Shown here: one piece after another, positions 32,541 through 43,475 of the stretch
How positions within the stretch are numbered: position 1 is the first letter of the stretch
How the letters are laid out: each line of letters begins with the position of its first letter
Source: Pyropia yezoensis
Lineage: Eukaryota > Rhodophyta > Bangiophyceae > Bangiales > Bangiaceae
Direction: 5' to 3'
Length of the DNA: 64,000 nt
Assembly: GCA_009829735.1 (NCBI GenBank)
Contig: CM020619.1
Location: forward strand, 29,910,063-29,974,062
Notes under the pieces: model-generated
Told to the model about the DNA's origin: nothing
Database searches by the model: none
What the model saw: only the letters and a program-made list of their open reading frames with translations
Program-made: the position numbers and the translations under genes

Positions 32541-34867
32541 GACGAATCACAAGGCGTCTGCTGCGGCAGCGTCGCGTCTCGAAAAGCAGCGGCGCGGCTC
32601 AGCCAGCTGTCACAAAAAGTACCAGCCGCAACAGCGCGGGAACGGGCTCGCAACTGCAGGCAACAGGGACGGGCGGGACGTGGTGGTGCTGCTAGTCGTG
32701 GTACGGCGGCGCGGGCGGCACAAACGCGCCGTCGATGCCCCGCCCGACTGGTGCTTCTCCAGCGCGGGGTGCCGCGGCACCACGTCTCCCAGGCCAGCGC
32801 CCACCCCCCCCGTGGCCGCTGGCTGCTTGCCGTGCTGCCGCCGGCGGACGCAGTGGGGACGGCCAGCCAATTGGGTGCGGCCAACATCGCCACGTGGCTG
32901 ATTGGTTCTGTTGTATCAAGCCCGTCGGCGCACGGCGATTGGTTGAGCCGAAATGTGCGCGACGGCGGGCCACCTTTTGACAGACTGGTGGCCCAGAGCT
33001 GGGAGAGCGGCGTCCCATCCATGCATCGTGTCGCGTACCCAATGCAAAAACACTGGCGGGAGACAACGGTCTGATTTGCCCCTCTACGTCGTCGTCGTGG
33101 TTAGTGACCTCGCAACCCCCTCCCGCTCTCTATCTCCGCGATTATGTACCGTCGAGGTCTGCATTCATGACCAGGGGTGGTAATCATGAACGCTCCTTAC
33201 AGCACCGATTTTGACCTTCGTTGGGCAAGACTACTGCAACTGCACCGTTTCCAGGCCGTCCTTCCCTGGACACATCGTGCAAGCTACACCACTCTATGGG
33301 ACGAAGGAGAGACCGCTCCAGAACAGCAAGACGCTCAAAAGGTAGATAGTGGCACCCTCCTACCGCTCCTGCACTCGCGGTCCCCAAACAGGAGTAAACG
33401 GCGTGCCCAGAATCCTGTGGCGCGCACGGGGGGAAGGAGAACTGCCTGAAAAAACAGTACAGAGGCACCCGTGCATCCCAACGCCGCCGTCGACGTCCCG
33501 CTTGCGCTTCCAAAGCCTTCCCCGACGACCGCCATCAGCCCACGCCCTAACAGGTGCAGCAAAGCCCTCCCTCTGGTTCGCAACCTCCATGCTCCCCTCT
33601 CCCCTTGGCGTCAATCGCGTTCCTCCACCGCGGCCGCCCTCCCTCTCCACATTTCCCCGACTCCACTTCACCCTCAGCGATACTTTTCATTCTCCCCAAT
33701 GCGCTCCGCCTGCCCCCCCCCTCTTACGGCCCCTTCTCCCCCACGTGCGGCTTCCATCGTTGCCCCCCTTCCCCCTCGCCCCACCTTTCTGATGGCGACC
33801 CCCCAAGCCCTCCCGGGGCTGCTATCTGCACCATCTGCCCCCGCGTTCTCAGCAGTGTCATGGTATAGGTGGGGAAGATGTACCGCAAGGGACGGTGGGA
33901 GCAAGTTGAGCGGAGAAGAGGCTGGGGAAGGGTGGCATCACCATCGGTTGCTCGGGGAGACATCGAGTCTTTTCACTCGCCTGGGTACCTGACATGGGGC
34001 CCCAGGGCCTGGAAACGAGGTTCTGACAGTGCCCATGATTACCACCCTATTTGTGCCCTGGACTGGACAGTCCGAAGGACAAATGTCCGTAGCGGCTACA
34101 AGGTCACATCGTGCTCTTTTTCTCTGTGTCTCTACCAGAAGAACAAGCAGCTCACGGACATCATTCTAGTACATCATAACCCGGGATGGGATAAAGGACA
34201 GCTCTACCAGCGAGCCAATGTCAATGTTGGTTAAAAAACTACATGTTCCCGTACACCTCCAGTGTGTACAATGTCAGTACTGTACGAACGTGCTGTTCCT
34301 TGTAGGCGCTGCAGAGCGGACGCGGTCTGATCTCTGTGCCCATGGACCCGTGCCTTGAATGATCTGTTGCATCCGAGGCCTTTAGGAAGGCTGCAGGGGG
34401 GAGAACGGCCGCGCCACCGATGCAATCGTCCTCTTATCCTTATGTTGTTTTAGGCGCCGCATGCCTGAGGGGGTGCCCTCTGTCCGCGCGTCCCCGCATA
34501 CACCGCAGTGGGGCGGGCACCAGTGGGCAGCCTGGCCGATCCTATGCGCCGCTAGGAGGACGGGAGAAGCGAGCGGTGGCCACCGCCCCCTCACGCTGGA
34601 GAGAGCGGGAGACCCCTCTCCTGCTACAGGTGCACTTTCTGGACTGCACCCTGAGCCCGCAGGCGTGTTGAGGGAGACGCGGCGAGCCCACTGTGGACGG
34701 TGGTCGGAGGGCTCCACCGAGAAGTTGCAGGGTGGGGAGACCACGGCCGTTGCCATTACCACCGTCTGCTCGTCTTGTCGTAGCGGGGAGGGCGGGGGGG
34801 AGGGGCCGGCGTGCGAGGGGGCTCGCGACAGGAGCGGCGGCGGCGGGCGGCAGATGCAGCTCGCCTG
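32541..34867. other. intergenic, no gene supported
   Basis: The upstream region of Miro, then 2 kb of mixed composition. A possible short first-exon-like frame at 33792-33861 (MATPQALPGLL, ending before GTATAG) could be part of an unrecognised gene, but nothing downstream confirms it. Confidence 0.35.
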
Positions 34868-34951
34868 TCAGCACCCAAGCGCTTCAACGTGGCGATAACG
34901 CGCACCAAGGCGGGGCTGGTCGTCGTCGGGAGTCCCCACCTGGCCGGTGAC
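34868..34951 (+). pseudogene. relic of SF1 RNA/DNA helicase motif VI region
   Basis: The short frame encodes SAPKRFNVAITRTKAGLVVV followed by GSPHLAGD. This is the motif VI region of UPF1/Dna2-type SF1 helicases, where RRxNVAxTRAK is followed by a hydrophobic strand and VG(N/S)P. No other helicase motif could be read nearby in any frame. The frame runs into Arg/Pro-rich sequence and stops at 35017. It is either a gene fragment or the last exon of a gene whose other exons I cannot see. Confidence 0.5.
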
Positions 34952-36707
34952 GCCCGACGGCAGCAACGTCACCCGCCGCGGCGGCGACGGCCGGCACGGC
35001 GGCGGCCGTGGCTGTGAAATTGGTAGCGTGTGCCCGTAACCTGAGGCGGGCGCACACGCGAGCGGCCAAGGGTCACGACCGGGGTATGCCCCCTGGTCGG
35101 GACAGCGTGGCCGCAGTCGCATCAGGGGAAGGGTCTTGAGGTGGATTCCATAGCTGGAGCCCTCCATCACAGGTACCGGCTGAGTAGATACAAGACTGCC
35201 AGGACCAGGGTTGATTTTTTTGCGAAAGCATCCATCGTTAGTAAAATCATGCGAAAATGATTGAAAACGTTTCTGATAGTTATCGCCCAGGAGCCACGTG
35301 TTAGGATGACAGCAATGAATTAACCACGTCGTGCCCGACACGACCCGCCTGACGAGCTGCGGACACGGCTTTCGGAAAGGGCGTAGAGCCTAAATTGGGC
35401 CGCGCAGTACGCAGGCGGCGGAGAACGTGCCGCGTGGGGCGGCCGCACCCGCCGTGTACAGTACGCCGCGGAGGATGTGAAGTCCTAGTCGGCGTACGTA
35501 GCTCCTATCGTCCTCGTGGTGTGGGTCTGGATCTTGGCTGGGCACGCTGCCGTACTGTACCGCGGCTACGTACACAGTTCCGAAAACGACGACAGGGTGC
35601 GGCACTGCCGCGTGATCAGGCGGTCCGGTCTGGTCTGATGGGCCTCCGACCCGACACGTGGTGGAACACGTGGACATCTGAGAATCACTATCGTTCCGGT
35701 TCTCCTGACCGTTATTCTTTTCTGATAATTTACTCGATAATTTTGACTCAATAACTGTCGCCTCTCAACCCTGGCCAGGACTGACGGGCCTCCGGTGGGT
35801 GGCCCAACTACAGTCTTTAGGCAGTAAGAGCAGACCCTTCAACAGTGAGACCAAGACCAAGCGAACTTCATTTAAGGCTGAAATGGGAGCACGTGGCGGC
35901 TTGTGACTGGACGACCAAACAGAACCGTGCTTCCCCAACCGGGGAGGCAGGACTTGTGTAGAACGACGTCAGAGGGCGGCAAAATCGGGCGTAAAATTCC
36001 GGAGCCATTGCTGCACCGTGCCGGACCAAAGCCCGTTCCCATTAGAATACTTCATATTGACCACGGAAGCGCGGTATCTTGGCGGGCGAGATACTGTCCG
36101 AGCCTCCCGGATCGCCTGCGATCGTATCCTTCCGAAGCGTTTTTTGGGCGATTAAACGTGACACGTAGAGCGCAACTCCGCCGTCGATCGCAATCATGGC
36201 CCCCAAATGGCCCCCAAACCGTACAAATTTCTCGACGATCGGCGCACGCGGCGCAATCTGGCTCGGACCTCCCCCTCTGTGCTCGTCTGCGCGACGTGGG
36301 GGGGGAGAAAAGGGTGGAACACTCGCTTTGACCCGCCGCATTGGCCGTAGTCTCCCCGTATACAGGGGGTTTTGGTGGGGGGGTGCTAGTGAGGGTGTCG
36401 CGGTGTCTCCTATGGCAACCATGTCGCCTGTGTTCCCTTCCCGCGTGACTCCACGGGTCGCCAACGATGTACAAGGATCAGCCGCCGATTTTTCGGGTGG
36501 CACCAGCGTGGACCCCGCAGCCGTCCGTTTGCGGTCAGCAACACCCGCGTCTCTCTTTTCTCTCTCTCTCGCGTCAGCCTCTCTTGCAGACACCACATCG
36601 TCCTTCCCTCGAGCCCTGAACGCTCAGCACGTCCGCGCCCCCCCCTCGCCCGCAAGCCTCGGTTTTGATTGGCGGGAGGACCGTTCTGATGGCTTTCAAG
36701 CCATTAT
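34952..36707. other. intergenic, left flank of retroelement cluster
   Basis: No gene supported. A locally AT-rich patch lies at 35200-35330. CGTACAGTAC-type strings in both orientations near 35451 and 35550 could mark small element ends. GC content is lower than in the first 33 kb. Confidence 0.35.
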
Positions 36708-37245
36708 TGTAGCAGTACTCCCAACCACGAACCCCGAGTCAGGGAAGGAAGAGGAGTATTGCCGATATCCCAACTTGGGACACCGGAAGCAAGCACCTCC
36801 TCACAGCCGAACACAGAACTTGCGTGTGGTGAGCGGGTCAGCTCACCAAGGCACGAACAAGATGTGTCGGAGCCAGACGGTGTTTACTTGCTTGGCCAGC
36901 CAAGGTGGGCCCTCCCCACCTTGCTGTCCCTCCTTATCAACCCTCCTGACACGCTCACGCAACCCCTCAAAACACTCAGAAAATGAACACTCAACAAACC
37001 AATCATATCACTCCACATGCAAAGCACTCAAAGCGTAGAAATCCGTCTGGCTCCCGTGCAAAAATCCCAAGAAACAAATACCAGCAGCATTGCCCTGCTC
37101 TAGTATGTCGGAAGTCCTAGTCGAATTTCCGTCCAGAAGTCAGAAGTTTCACCATCGTGGGTCGGGTGAATTTCGACTTCCGGTCAGGTCCACTTGACCC
37201 GAATCTCCAAAGTATGGGTACCGAATTCCGGCCCAATCTCCCACA
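36708..37245 (-). repeat. probable 3' LTR of left truncated retroelement
   Basis: On the plus strand this begins TGTAGCAGTACTCCC and ends TCTCCCACA, so the ends are TG...CA with loosely matching inverted termini (TGTAGCAG against TGTGGGAG). It shares recognisable blocks with the 470-bp LTRs further right, for example CTTGCTGTCCCTCCTTATC against CCGCTGTCCCTCCCCTTATC. It contains the palindrome TCCCAACTTGGGA at 36768. Without a partner LTR the limits are provisional. Confidence 0.5.
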
Positions 37246-37829
37246 TTTGCCCCTTCTCAAAAGTCCAGCCGTCCCGGTGGACGTCCAATCAGCTGCCAGT
37301 CGCAGTGACCGGGAGAGGGGGATGCAATTCCCGAGTCGGGATGCAAAGTACGGTGCATCGCTGGCGTCTAGCGTGCACCAGGGTTACGCCGGGGTTGCAC
37401 TCGCGTCCGGCGGGGCCCTCCGGGAGAGGCAGTCCCTCTCCGTGGGGTGCGCTCTTTGCCCTGACACTGGGTAGAGGAGCCCCCTCCACGCGAAACAGGT
37501 GTGGGGGAAAGTCGTCCCTCACCTGGTCAGGGTGCTCCACGGGTGGACTCCCGTGTGGGTGAGCCCCCTAACCTGGGTGTCGGCGTTCCTCCGCCACACC
37601 CCCTGACCCTCAACTGGAGGAGTAGGGCGTCGACGTTCTCACTCGGAACGTCGACCTGCACCTGCCCCTTCAGTTGGGGTACGGTTGCTCTCGGGGGGTC
37701 GGGTTGTGTCCCCCCCTTAGAGCTCGATCCACCCCCAGCTGGCTCTCTGCGGGGTGTTTCTCACTCTTTTCCCCCCCCCCTTCTAGTCAGGGTTGAGGGG
37801 TGTGCGCACCCCGAGTTGGGGGTGTTGCA

Positions 37830-38345
37830 CTCGGTCGCCGGCGGTGGTACTCGGCCGCCGGTGCGGGGTCTTCTCTCCCCTTCGTGTGTGCGGGCGGGTG
37901 TGTGTCTTCCCGCCGCTGCTCCCTCGCGTCGGCGGGTCTGTCTCTTCCCGCCGTGCGGTTTGTGTCGCCGCTTGGGGTGGTGTCTCCCCCCTCCCCGCCC
38001 CTGTGTCGGGCGTCTTCGTTGTTGGTGGGGGCGTGGGTTGTGTCCCCCCCCTGTGTCCTCGTTGGCGGGGTTGTGTCGTCCCCGTTTGTCTTTGTTGGGG
38101 GGCGTGGGTCGTGTCCCCCCCCCCTTGTCGTCTCCGTCGGCGGGGTTGTGTCTTCCCCGCCCTGCCCTCGTGTTGGGCGTCGTCGCTGTCGGTGGGGGCG
38201 TGGGTCGTGTCCCCCCCCCTTTTGCTCTTCGTCGGCGGGGTTGTGTTTTCTCCGCGCTGCCCCTTGTGTCGGGCTTCTTTGTTGTCGTTGGGGGGTGTGG
38301 GTCGTGTCCCCCCCCTGTTGTTCAAGGCCCAGGTTGAGTTGACCT
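37830..38345. repeat. degenerate tandem repeats between LTR and antisense ORF
   Basis: The anchor GTGGGT(T/C)GTGTCCCCCC recurs at about 38033, 38104, 38200 and 38297, giving periods of 71, 96 and 97 bp. Each unit also carries a (C/T)GTCGGCGGGGTTGTGT block. The plus strand is strongly G/T/C-biased. In the element's sense this is the 3' untranslated zone just before the LTR. Confidence 0.75.
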
Positions 38346-38423
38346 GGTGGCGGTCAAGGAGGGGGAGCGGGTCGTATCCCCCCCCCGTGCTCAACCTCAC
38401 CGAGTTGGTCAAGGTTATTCAAA

Positions 38424-40340
38424 ATGGCGGGTGAACCGAGTCGGCCTTTGTCCCCGTCTCCGACGTCCCTGTCGGACAAGCGACGGGCGGGAGAGGAGGT
38501 CCTCGGGACTGAGGAGTCTCTCAGCCGGGGGTCGGCCATGGAGACGACTCGTACCGGGCGAGGGTCGGAGGCGGCCGCCTCAGCCGTCCCCGCCCCATCA
38601 CCTCCTACTGCCCCCTCGGCTGTGGTCGCACCGGGGGATGGGTCTTCCAACCCGGTGGCGGAAGGGGATGTGACTCCCATCCCCCGCCTTCCTGAGTCGC
38701 GGCTGCTACTCCCGCGGCGGCCCCGTCCTCCTATGGGGCCCCGAGCCTGGGCGCCTCCCAAGTCAGTCGGGGAGCTTCCCGACTGTAAGCTCAAGGATGT
38801 CTACTTGATCATCCCCGAGCCACAGCGGACCGACGTATGGTACCGCCGGACTCGTCAATACCCCAACCAGGTGACTCTACCTGATGGGGTGGTCTGCGAC
38901 CTACCAGCGCTACTCTGCCTGGCGGACGCGCCTGAAGTCCAGGCGTTGTCAACCTCCCTCGCCATGGGGTCGGGCGACGTGGAGATCGACGACACCCACG
39001 CGGTGGTGTCTACCGAGTGGTGTGCCCTTCCTCGTCCCTACCTGGGCGGAGAGGACGCCCACGCCCAACACGGTGTGGTGCGAGAGGAGTTCCGACTCCG
39101 GGGCTCCTCGGGCTTCCTCATCCACGGGTCGCGGGTGGAGTTCACCCACGTACCTCTGGAGGAGCGTGAGCACCAGTACCCTCTTCTCCCAGGGTGGTGG
39201 GAGACAGTGGAGGTACCTTGTGGGTTTCCGGCTCGGATCCCCCTCCTCGTTGCCTACTTTGGCTCCGTGCTACGCTCCAGCTCGGAGGGCAACCGGGTCT
39301 TCGCCTACCTCGCCACGCACTGGGTGGTCGTGGTGGCTCGGGGCTGGTACTCCGATTTAGTCCATCGGGGTTACCTGTGGCACCTCCCACCGGCTCTGGT
39401 GGAGGGTATGGAAACCCTTGGCTTCCACTGGTTAGCCTTGGGCGCGGGGGACCTGGCTCCGTTCCTCCTCAAGGGTATGGTCACCCTGCACAATCAACTC
39501 GATTGGGCGCAGCTGAACCCCTTCCTCCGCCGCAACAAGCGTTCAGAGCCGGGGTTGGAGAGTGAGCCACCTCGGGAGTTCGTCCATGTCACCCATACTC
39601 TGGTGCAGGGGCAGCTGCTCCTGCGTGAGGGGTTGGGGGACCCTTCCCTTCCCTACGCGGAGGGGGTTACTCCCTCTACGTCGCCCCCTGGCTCTGGGTG
39701 GGCGACGTCATCGGCGACGACTCGTCGCGGTGCTCATCGAGGAGCCCCTCGAAGCCGCGGGCGAGCTGTGCCGACGTCTTCCCCGCGGGTCGCGACTCCG
39801 ACCTCGGGGGGTGTGGAGCCGACTCAGGCTCCACCCTTCCAGTTCCTCGAGCCCTTCCCCGACGTGGCGTTGGGTTCGCTACGGGTCCGAACTCCGGTCC
39901 CGATGCCGATTGCGCGTGGCGTCGGCGAGATGCTTCCCAACTTGGGAGCCATCATGTATGACGCCACGGTGGAGGCCTCTCTCGTGGCCTCCCTTGACAC
40001 GTTGGCTTGGGTCACCCGGCGTGTCAGTCACTTCCTCGCGTCGGGCGACTCAGCCACGGCGCGACAGTCATTGGCAGCTGAGGTCACTCGCCTCGCGGTT
40101 GGACACGAGTTTGTCCAACGGCTGCTGTCGACTCAGCAGCAGCTTCCGCGTCACGGAGGGAGTACCTCCGGACATCTTTCTTACGACGGGGATGGGTCCG
40201 CGAGCCGGCAAGCCCCTCCCAGTGCTTCCACTCCGGGGCCCTCCCGAGTGGGTTACGCCCCTCCGCTACCGGCCTACGACCCTGGGGGTTCGTGGTCGGG
40301 CGGTCCCTATAGTGGTGGGGGTGGGCATATGGAACGCTAG
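38424..40340 (+). CDS. antisense ORF of left chromovirus element
   Basis: An intact 638-residue frame (MAGEPSRPLSPSPTSL) on the strand opposite to pol, ending 128 bp from the pol stop, so the two are convergent. The first 110 residues are Ser/Pro/Arg-rich and disordered. The core (about 125-410) is hydrophobic and globular, with VWYRRTRQYPNQVTLP, ETVEVPCGFPARIPLLVAYF, FAYLATHWVVVVARGWYSDL and LLLREGLGDPSLPYAEGV. A second conserved block, LPNLGAIMYD, follows near residue 510. The core is homologous to the antisense protein of the complete element (47786-49644). I recognise no known family. Conservation of a long antisense frame in two elements argues for function. Confidence 0.8.
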   Translation: MAGEPSRPLSPSPTSLSDKRRAGEEVLGTEESLSRGSAMETTRTGRGSEAAASAVPAPSPPTAPSAVVAPGDGSSNPVAEGDVTPIPRLPESRLLLPRRPRPPMGPRAWAPPKSVGELPDCKLKDVYLIIPEPQRTDVWYRRTRQYPNQVTLPDGVVCDLPALLCLADAPEVQALSTSLAMGSGDVEIDDTHAVVSTEWCALPRPYLGGEDAHAQHGVVREEFRLRGSSGFLIHGSRVEFTHVPLEEREHQYPLLPGWWETVEVPCGFPARIPLLVAYFGSVLRSSSEGNRVFAYLATHWVVVVARGWYSDLVHRGYLWHLPPALVEGMETLGFHWLALGAGDLAPFLLKGMVTLHNQLDWAQLNPFLRRNKRSEPGLESEPPREFVHVTHTLVQGQLLLREGLGDPSLPYAEGVTPSTSPPGSGWATSSATTRRGAHRGAPRSRGRAVPTSSPRVATPTSGGVEPTQAPPFQFLEPFPDVALGSLRVRTPVPMPIARGVGEMLPNLGAIMYDATVEASLVASLDTLAWVTRRVSHFLASGDSATARQSLAAEVTRLAVGHEFVQRLLSTQQQLPRHGGSTSGHLSYDGDGSASRQAPPSASTPGPSRVGYAPPLPAYDPGGSWSGGPYSGGGGHMER

Positions 40341-40468
40341 AGTCAGTGGTCGAACGACTTGTTCTTTTCTTGGCGAGAAGAGTGGTGTGTGTTCGTCTCG
40401 TTTTGTATTGTGCCATAGTCGGCTTTGTTAGTAGAAAATCTTTGAAGAACCATGGTATGTGTTTGTAC

Positions 40469-43400
40469 TTATGGTTGGCTTGCCGCTCTGCTCTGACTTG
40501 GAGCAGGGACTTCATCCCCCGACGTACGAGTGCTACGTCGGCGTATAGATATGCCCGCAGCCTGGCAGTATCTACGGACCTTCTCTACTGGTAGGTCCTC
40601 TACAAACTCCCATGTGTCGGAAGTTGGTCCATACCCGAACCACCTGACTCGGAGCATGAGTCGCCCCGACTCATCGTATCCGTGTCCGACAAACTTGTCG
40701 AACACCGCCTCCAATGGATTATTGGAAGAGGTCGGCAAGGATGGGACTTTCCATGCTTGCAAAGCCCTTTCCCAAGCGGGATCTCCCTCTGGGGGTTCGG
40801 GTGCGCGAGTCGCGTGATTCCCATTTATTGTCCGGATACCATCATCACTCTCGATGGTTAACCGACGTCCGTCCGTTTTAAGGATGTGATATGGTCCCAG
40901 AGTTTTGAAGACCAATTTCCCTCCCTTATTGTCGTGGGAGTTGACATAAATCCAATCTCCAACTCGGAGCGGATCGCGACGATGTCTGACTCGGACATCG
41001 AAGTACCTCTTATAACGAGCTTGGGCCTTCTCCATAGTAGCCCGGACAAGGGGTATCATCTCCTCCAGTCTCTGGAGTAGGGAGGCTTTCGCCTGACTCG
41101 GTGTTTGAGTCGAAGGCTCACCCTCTGTCTGGGTGAGACGCTCCACAGCTACTGACGGAAGTCGTCGGGGACAGACAAAGGCAAACGGTGCCTCTCCCGT
41201 ACTACTGTGTACCTGGGAGTTGTATGCTGTCACGAGTAGTGTCGCATAACGAGCCCATGTGACTACATGGTCATGGACATAGTGACGCAACTGGCGCACT
41301 AAAGTCCTGTTGAATCGTTCCACCTGCCCATTGGTCTGGGGATGGTAAGGGGTGGCGAAGTTCGTCTGTACCCCCAACATCTTCATGACTCCCTGATACA
41401 GGACGGACGCAAACTGTGGTCCATTATCCGAAAGGATAGAGTCGGGGATGCCATAACTGGCAATCCAGACGTCGAGTAACTCACTCAGAACGTCCACGGC
41501 TGTGATTTTTTTGAGTGGGGATACCCGTGTGAGCTTAGTAAAGCGATCACACATCACCAGAAGGTACTCATATCCCTCTGGCGTTCGTGGTAGTGGACCG
41601 AGTAGGTCCACTGCTATCGCTGCAAACGGCTCTGTTGCAGGAAAGAGTCTCATGGAAGAAGTCTGCCGGGACTCCATGAGTCTATTCTTTGCGCAAGTCG
41701 CGCATGCGGCGACATACCCGTACACATCAGCCACGAGTGATGGCCAATAGTACTTCTTGCGTAGGGTCTGATACATCCTCGTAGACCCTGGGTGTCCACC
41801 CAACGGTGAGGAGTGCTCCCGTTGGAGGATACTCTTGCGTAACTCCTTGGGGACGACGACTTGCTTGTCCCCCTGGGTATATCCCATACGGCAGAGTATG
41901 CCGTTGTCATTCAGGAAGAACCGAGTCGGTTGAGCTTGGTCGAGCTCCTTCCTGAGTCGTCGACAAAGTTTGTCGGTCTCCTGTGCCTGGATAAACTCAT
42001 CCAAAGACACGGGTAATAGCTTGGCCATGCCAGGCATCCTCGGGTCGAGGACAGTTCCGGAGCGAGTGGTCACTGCCACATGAGGGAGTTCCTCAGGGAT
42101 GGGGGAAGAGTCTTTCCCATCCGTCGGTATGCGAGACAACGCGTCCGCAACCGCATGCTTCGGGCCTGGCCGATATTCAACGTCATAATCGAACTCAGCG
42201 AGGCAGAGTCGCCATCGATTGAGTCGGTTATTCGTACAGGCTGTAGTGGTGAGTATCCACTTCAAAGCCTTGTGGTCACATCGAATGAGGAACTTCCTTC
42301 CTTCGATGTACGGCCGTAGCATGGAGACTGCCCATACTACGCACAGGCCCTCTACCTCCGTCACAGAATAGTTCTTCTGGGCGGGTGAGAGTCCCTTACT
42401 GAAATAGCCAACGGGTAAATACTCCCCCGAAGGCTGTTGTTGGAGTAAGCAACAACCGAGTTGGTCGTAACTTGCCTCCACATCAACGATGTAGTGAGCC
42501 CCCGGTCTGGGGATCGCTAACACCGGTGGGTTGCAGAGGAGTTCTCGCAACCTATCAAACGCTTCTTTCTCCGGGGGTTTGGGAGCATCCAAGCGCTTGG
42601 GCATCTTGGAACTTACCAAGTGGTTCAACGGTGCAGACACTTTGGCATAGTTCGCCACAAAGCGTCTGTATACGATCCACATACCCAGGAAGCTCCTGAG
42701 TTGTGTGCGTCTGGGGGAACTTCGCCAGACGGATGGCCATGAGGTTCTTCTCATTGACCAGAATGCGACCTGGCCGGACTATATGGCCGAGGTACTCCAC
42801 CTCATTACTAAAGAGGTGACACTTCGTAGGTTTGAGTGTTACTCCTGCATCACCCAACAGGGTAAACACTCTGTCCAAGTGGGACAGGTGTTCTTCGGCA
42901 GTCCCGGAGAACACAATGATATCGTCTAGATACACTAGGGCGATCTGCCACTTGACTCCGGCAAGTATCAAGTCAATAGCACGCTGGAAAGTCGCAGGTG
43001 CATTGCAAAGCCCGAAAGGGAGCCGTGTACACTGATAAACTCCACAGTGACACGTGAAGGTGGTCAAGTGTCTGTCCTCCTTGCGGATGGGTATCTGCCA
43101 GTACCCCGCGTTGCAGTCCAACGTGGAAAAGTACTGTGCCTCACCGAGTGAGTCGAGGCAATCGTCCATACGGGGTAAGGGGTAACTATCCCTTACCGTG
43201 CGCTCGTTTAGCTTACGATAATCGATGCAGAGCCGCATCGTGCCGTCTGACTTGGGCACCAAGACTATGGGACTGGCCCACTCAGCAAGGCTCAATGACA
43301 CCCATGTCTTGCATCCGCTGGACCTGCTCTCGGGTGAGTTCCCGTGAGTCTGGTCCCATACGGTAGGGACTCAGGCGAACTGGCTTAGCCCCTGGCTTCA

Positions 43401-43475
43401 GGGTTTATACCCCGGGTTCCGCACCATTCTCCTTCAGGAGGATAAGGTACCCCGTTGGTGTGGGCTTACGCCCAG
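40469..43475 (-). pseudogene. pol: pol of left chromovirus: RT-RNaseH-IN-chromodomain
   Basis: Reading leftward: a pre-RT linker (LKPGAKPVRLSPYRMGP), then reverse transcriptase (FCIDYRKLN-type CIDYRKLNERT, SYPLPRMDDC, LVYLDDIIVFS), RNase H (DHKALKWIL, RLNRWRLCL, ADALSRIP), and integrase. The integrase has an H2C2 finger (REHSSPLGGH ... CATCAKNR) and core (VDLLGPLPRTPEG, ILSDNGPQF, YHPQTNGQVERFNRTL). A chromodomain ends it (VFDKFVGHGYDESG, RVRWFGYGPTSDTWEFVEDL). It is damaged: an in-frame TAA near 43424 before the RT, a frameshift near 43295 and another near 42720. Its 5' part (gag, protease) is absent; it abuts another element's RT at about 43475. Confidence 0.9.

Noticed and set aside
37830..38345. 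CRISPR-like array
   Set aside because: Units of uneven length without unique spacers, in a eukaryotic retroelement: tandem repeats.
37760..38412. Overlapping 180-278 codon frames on both strands
   Set aside because: They are translations of the tandem repeat array and have no independent support.
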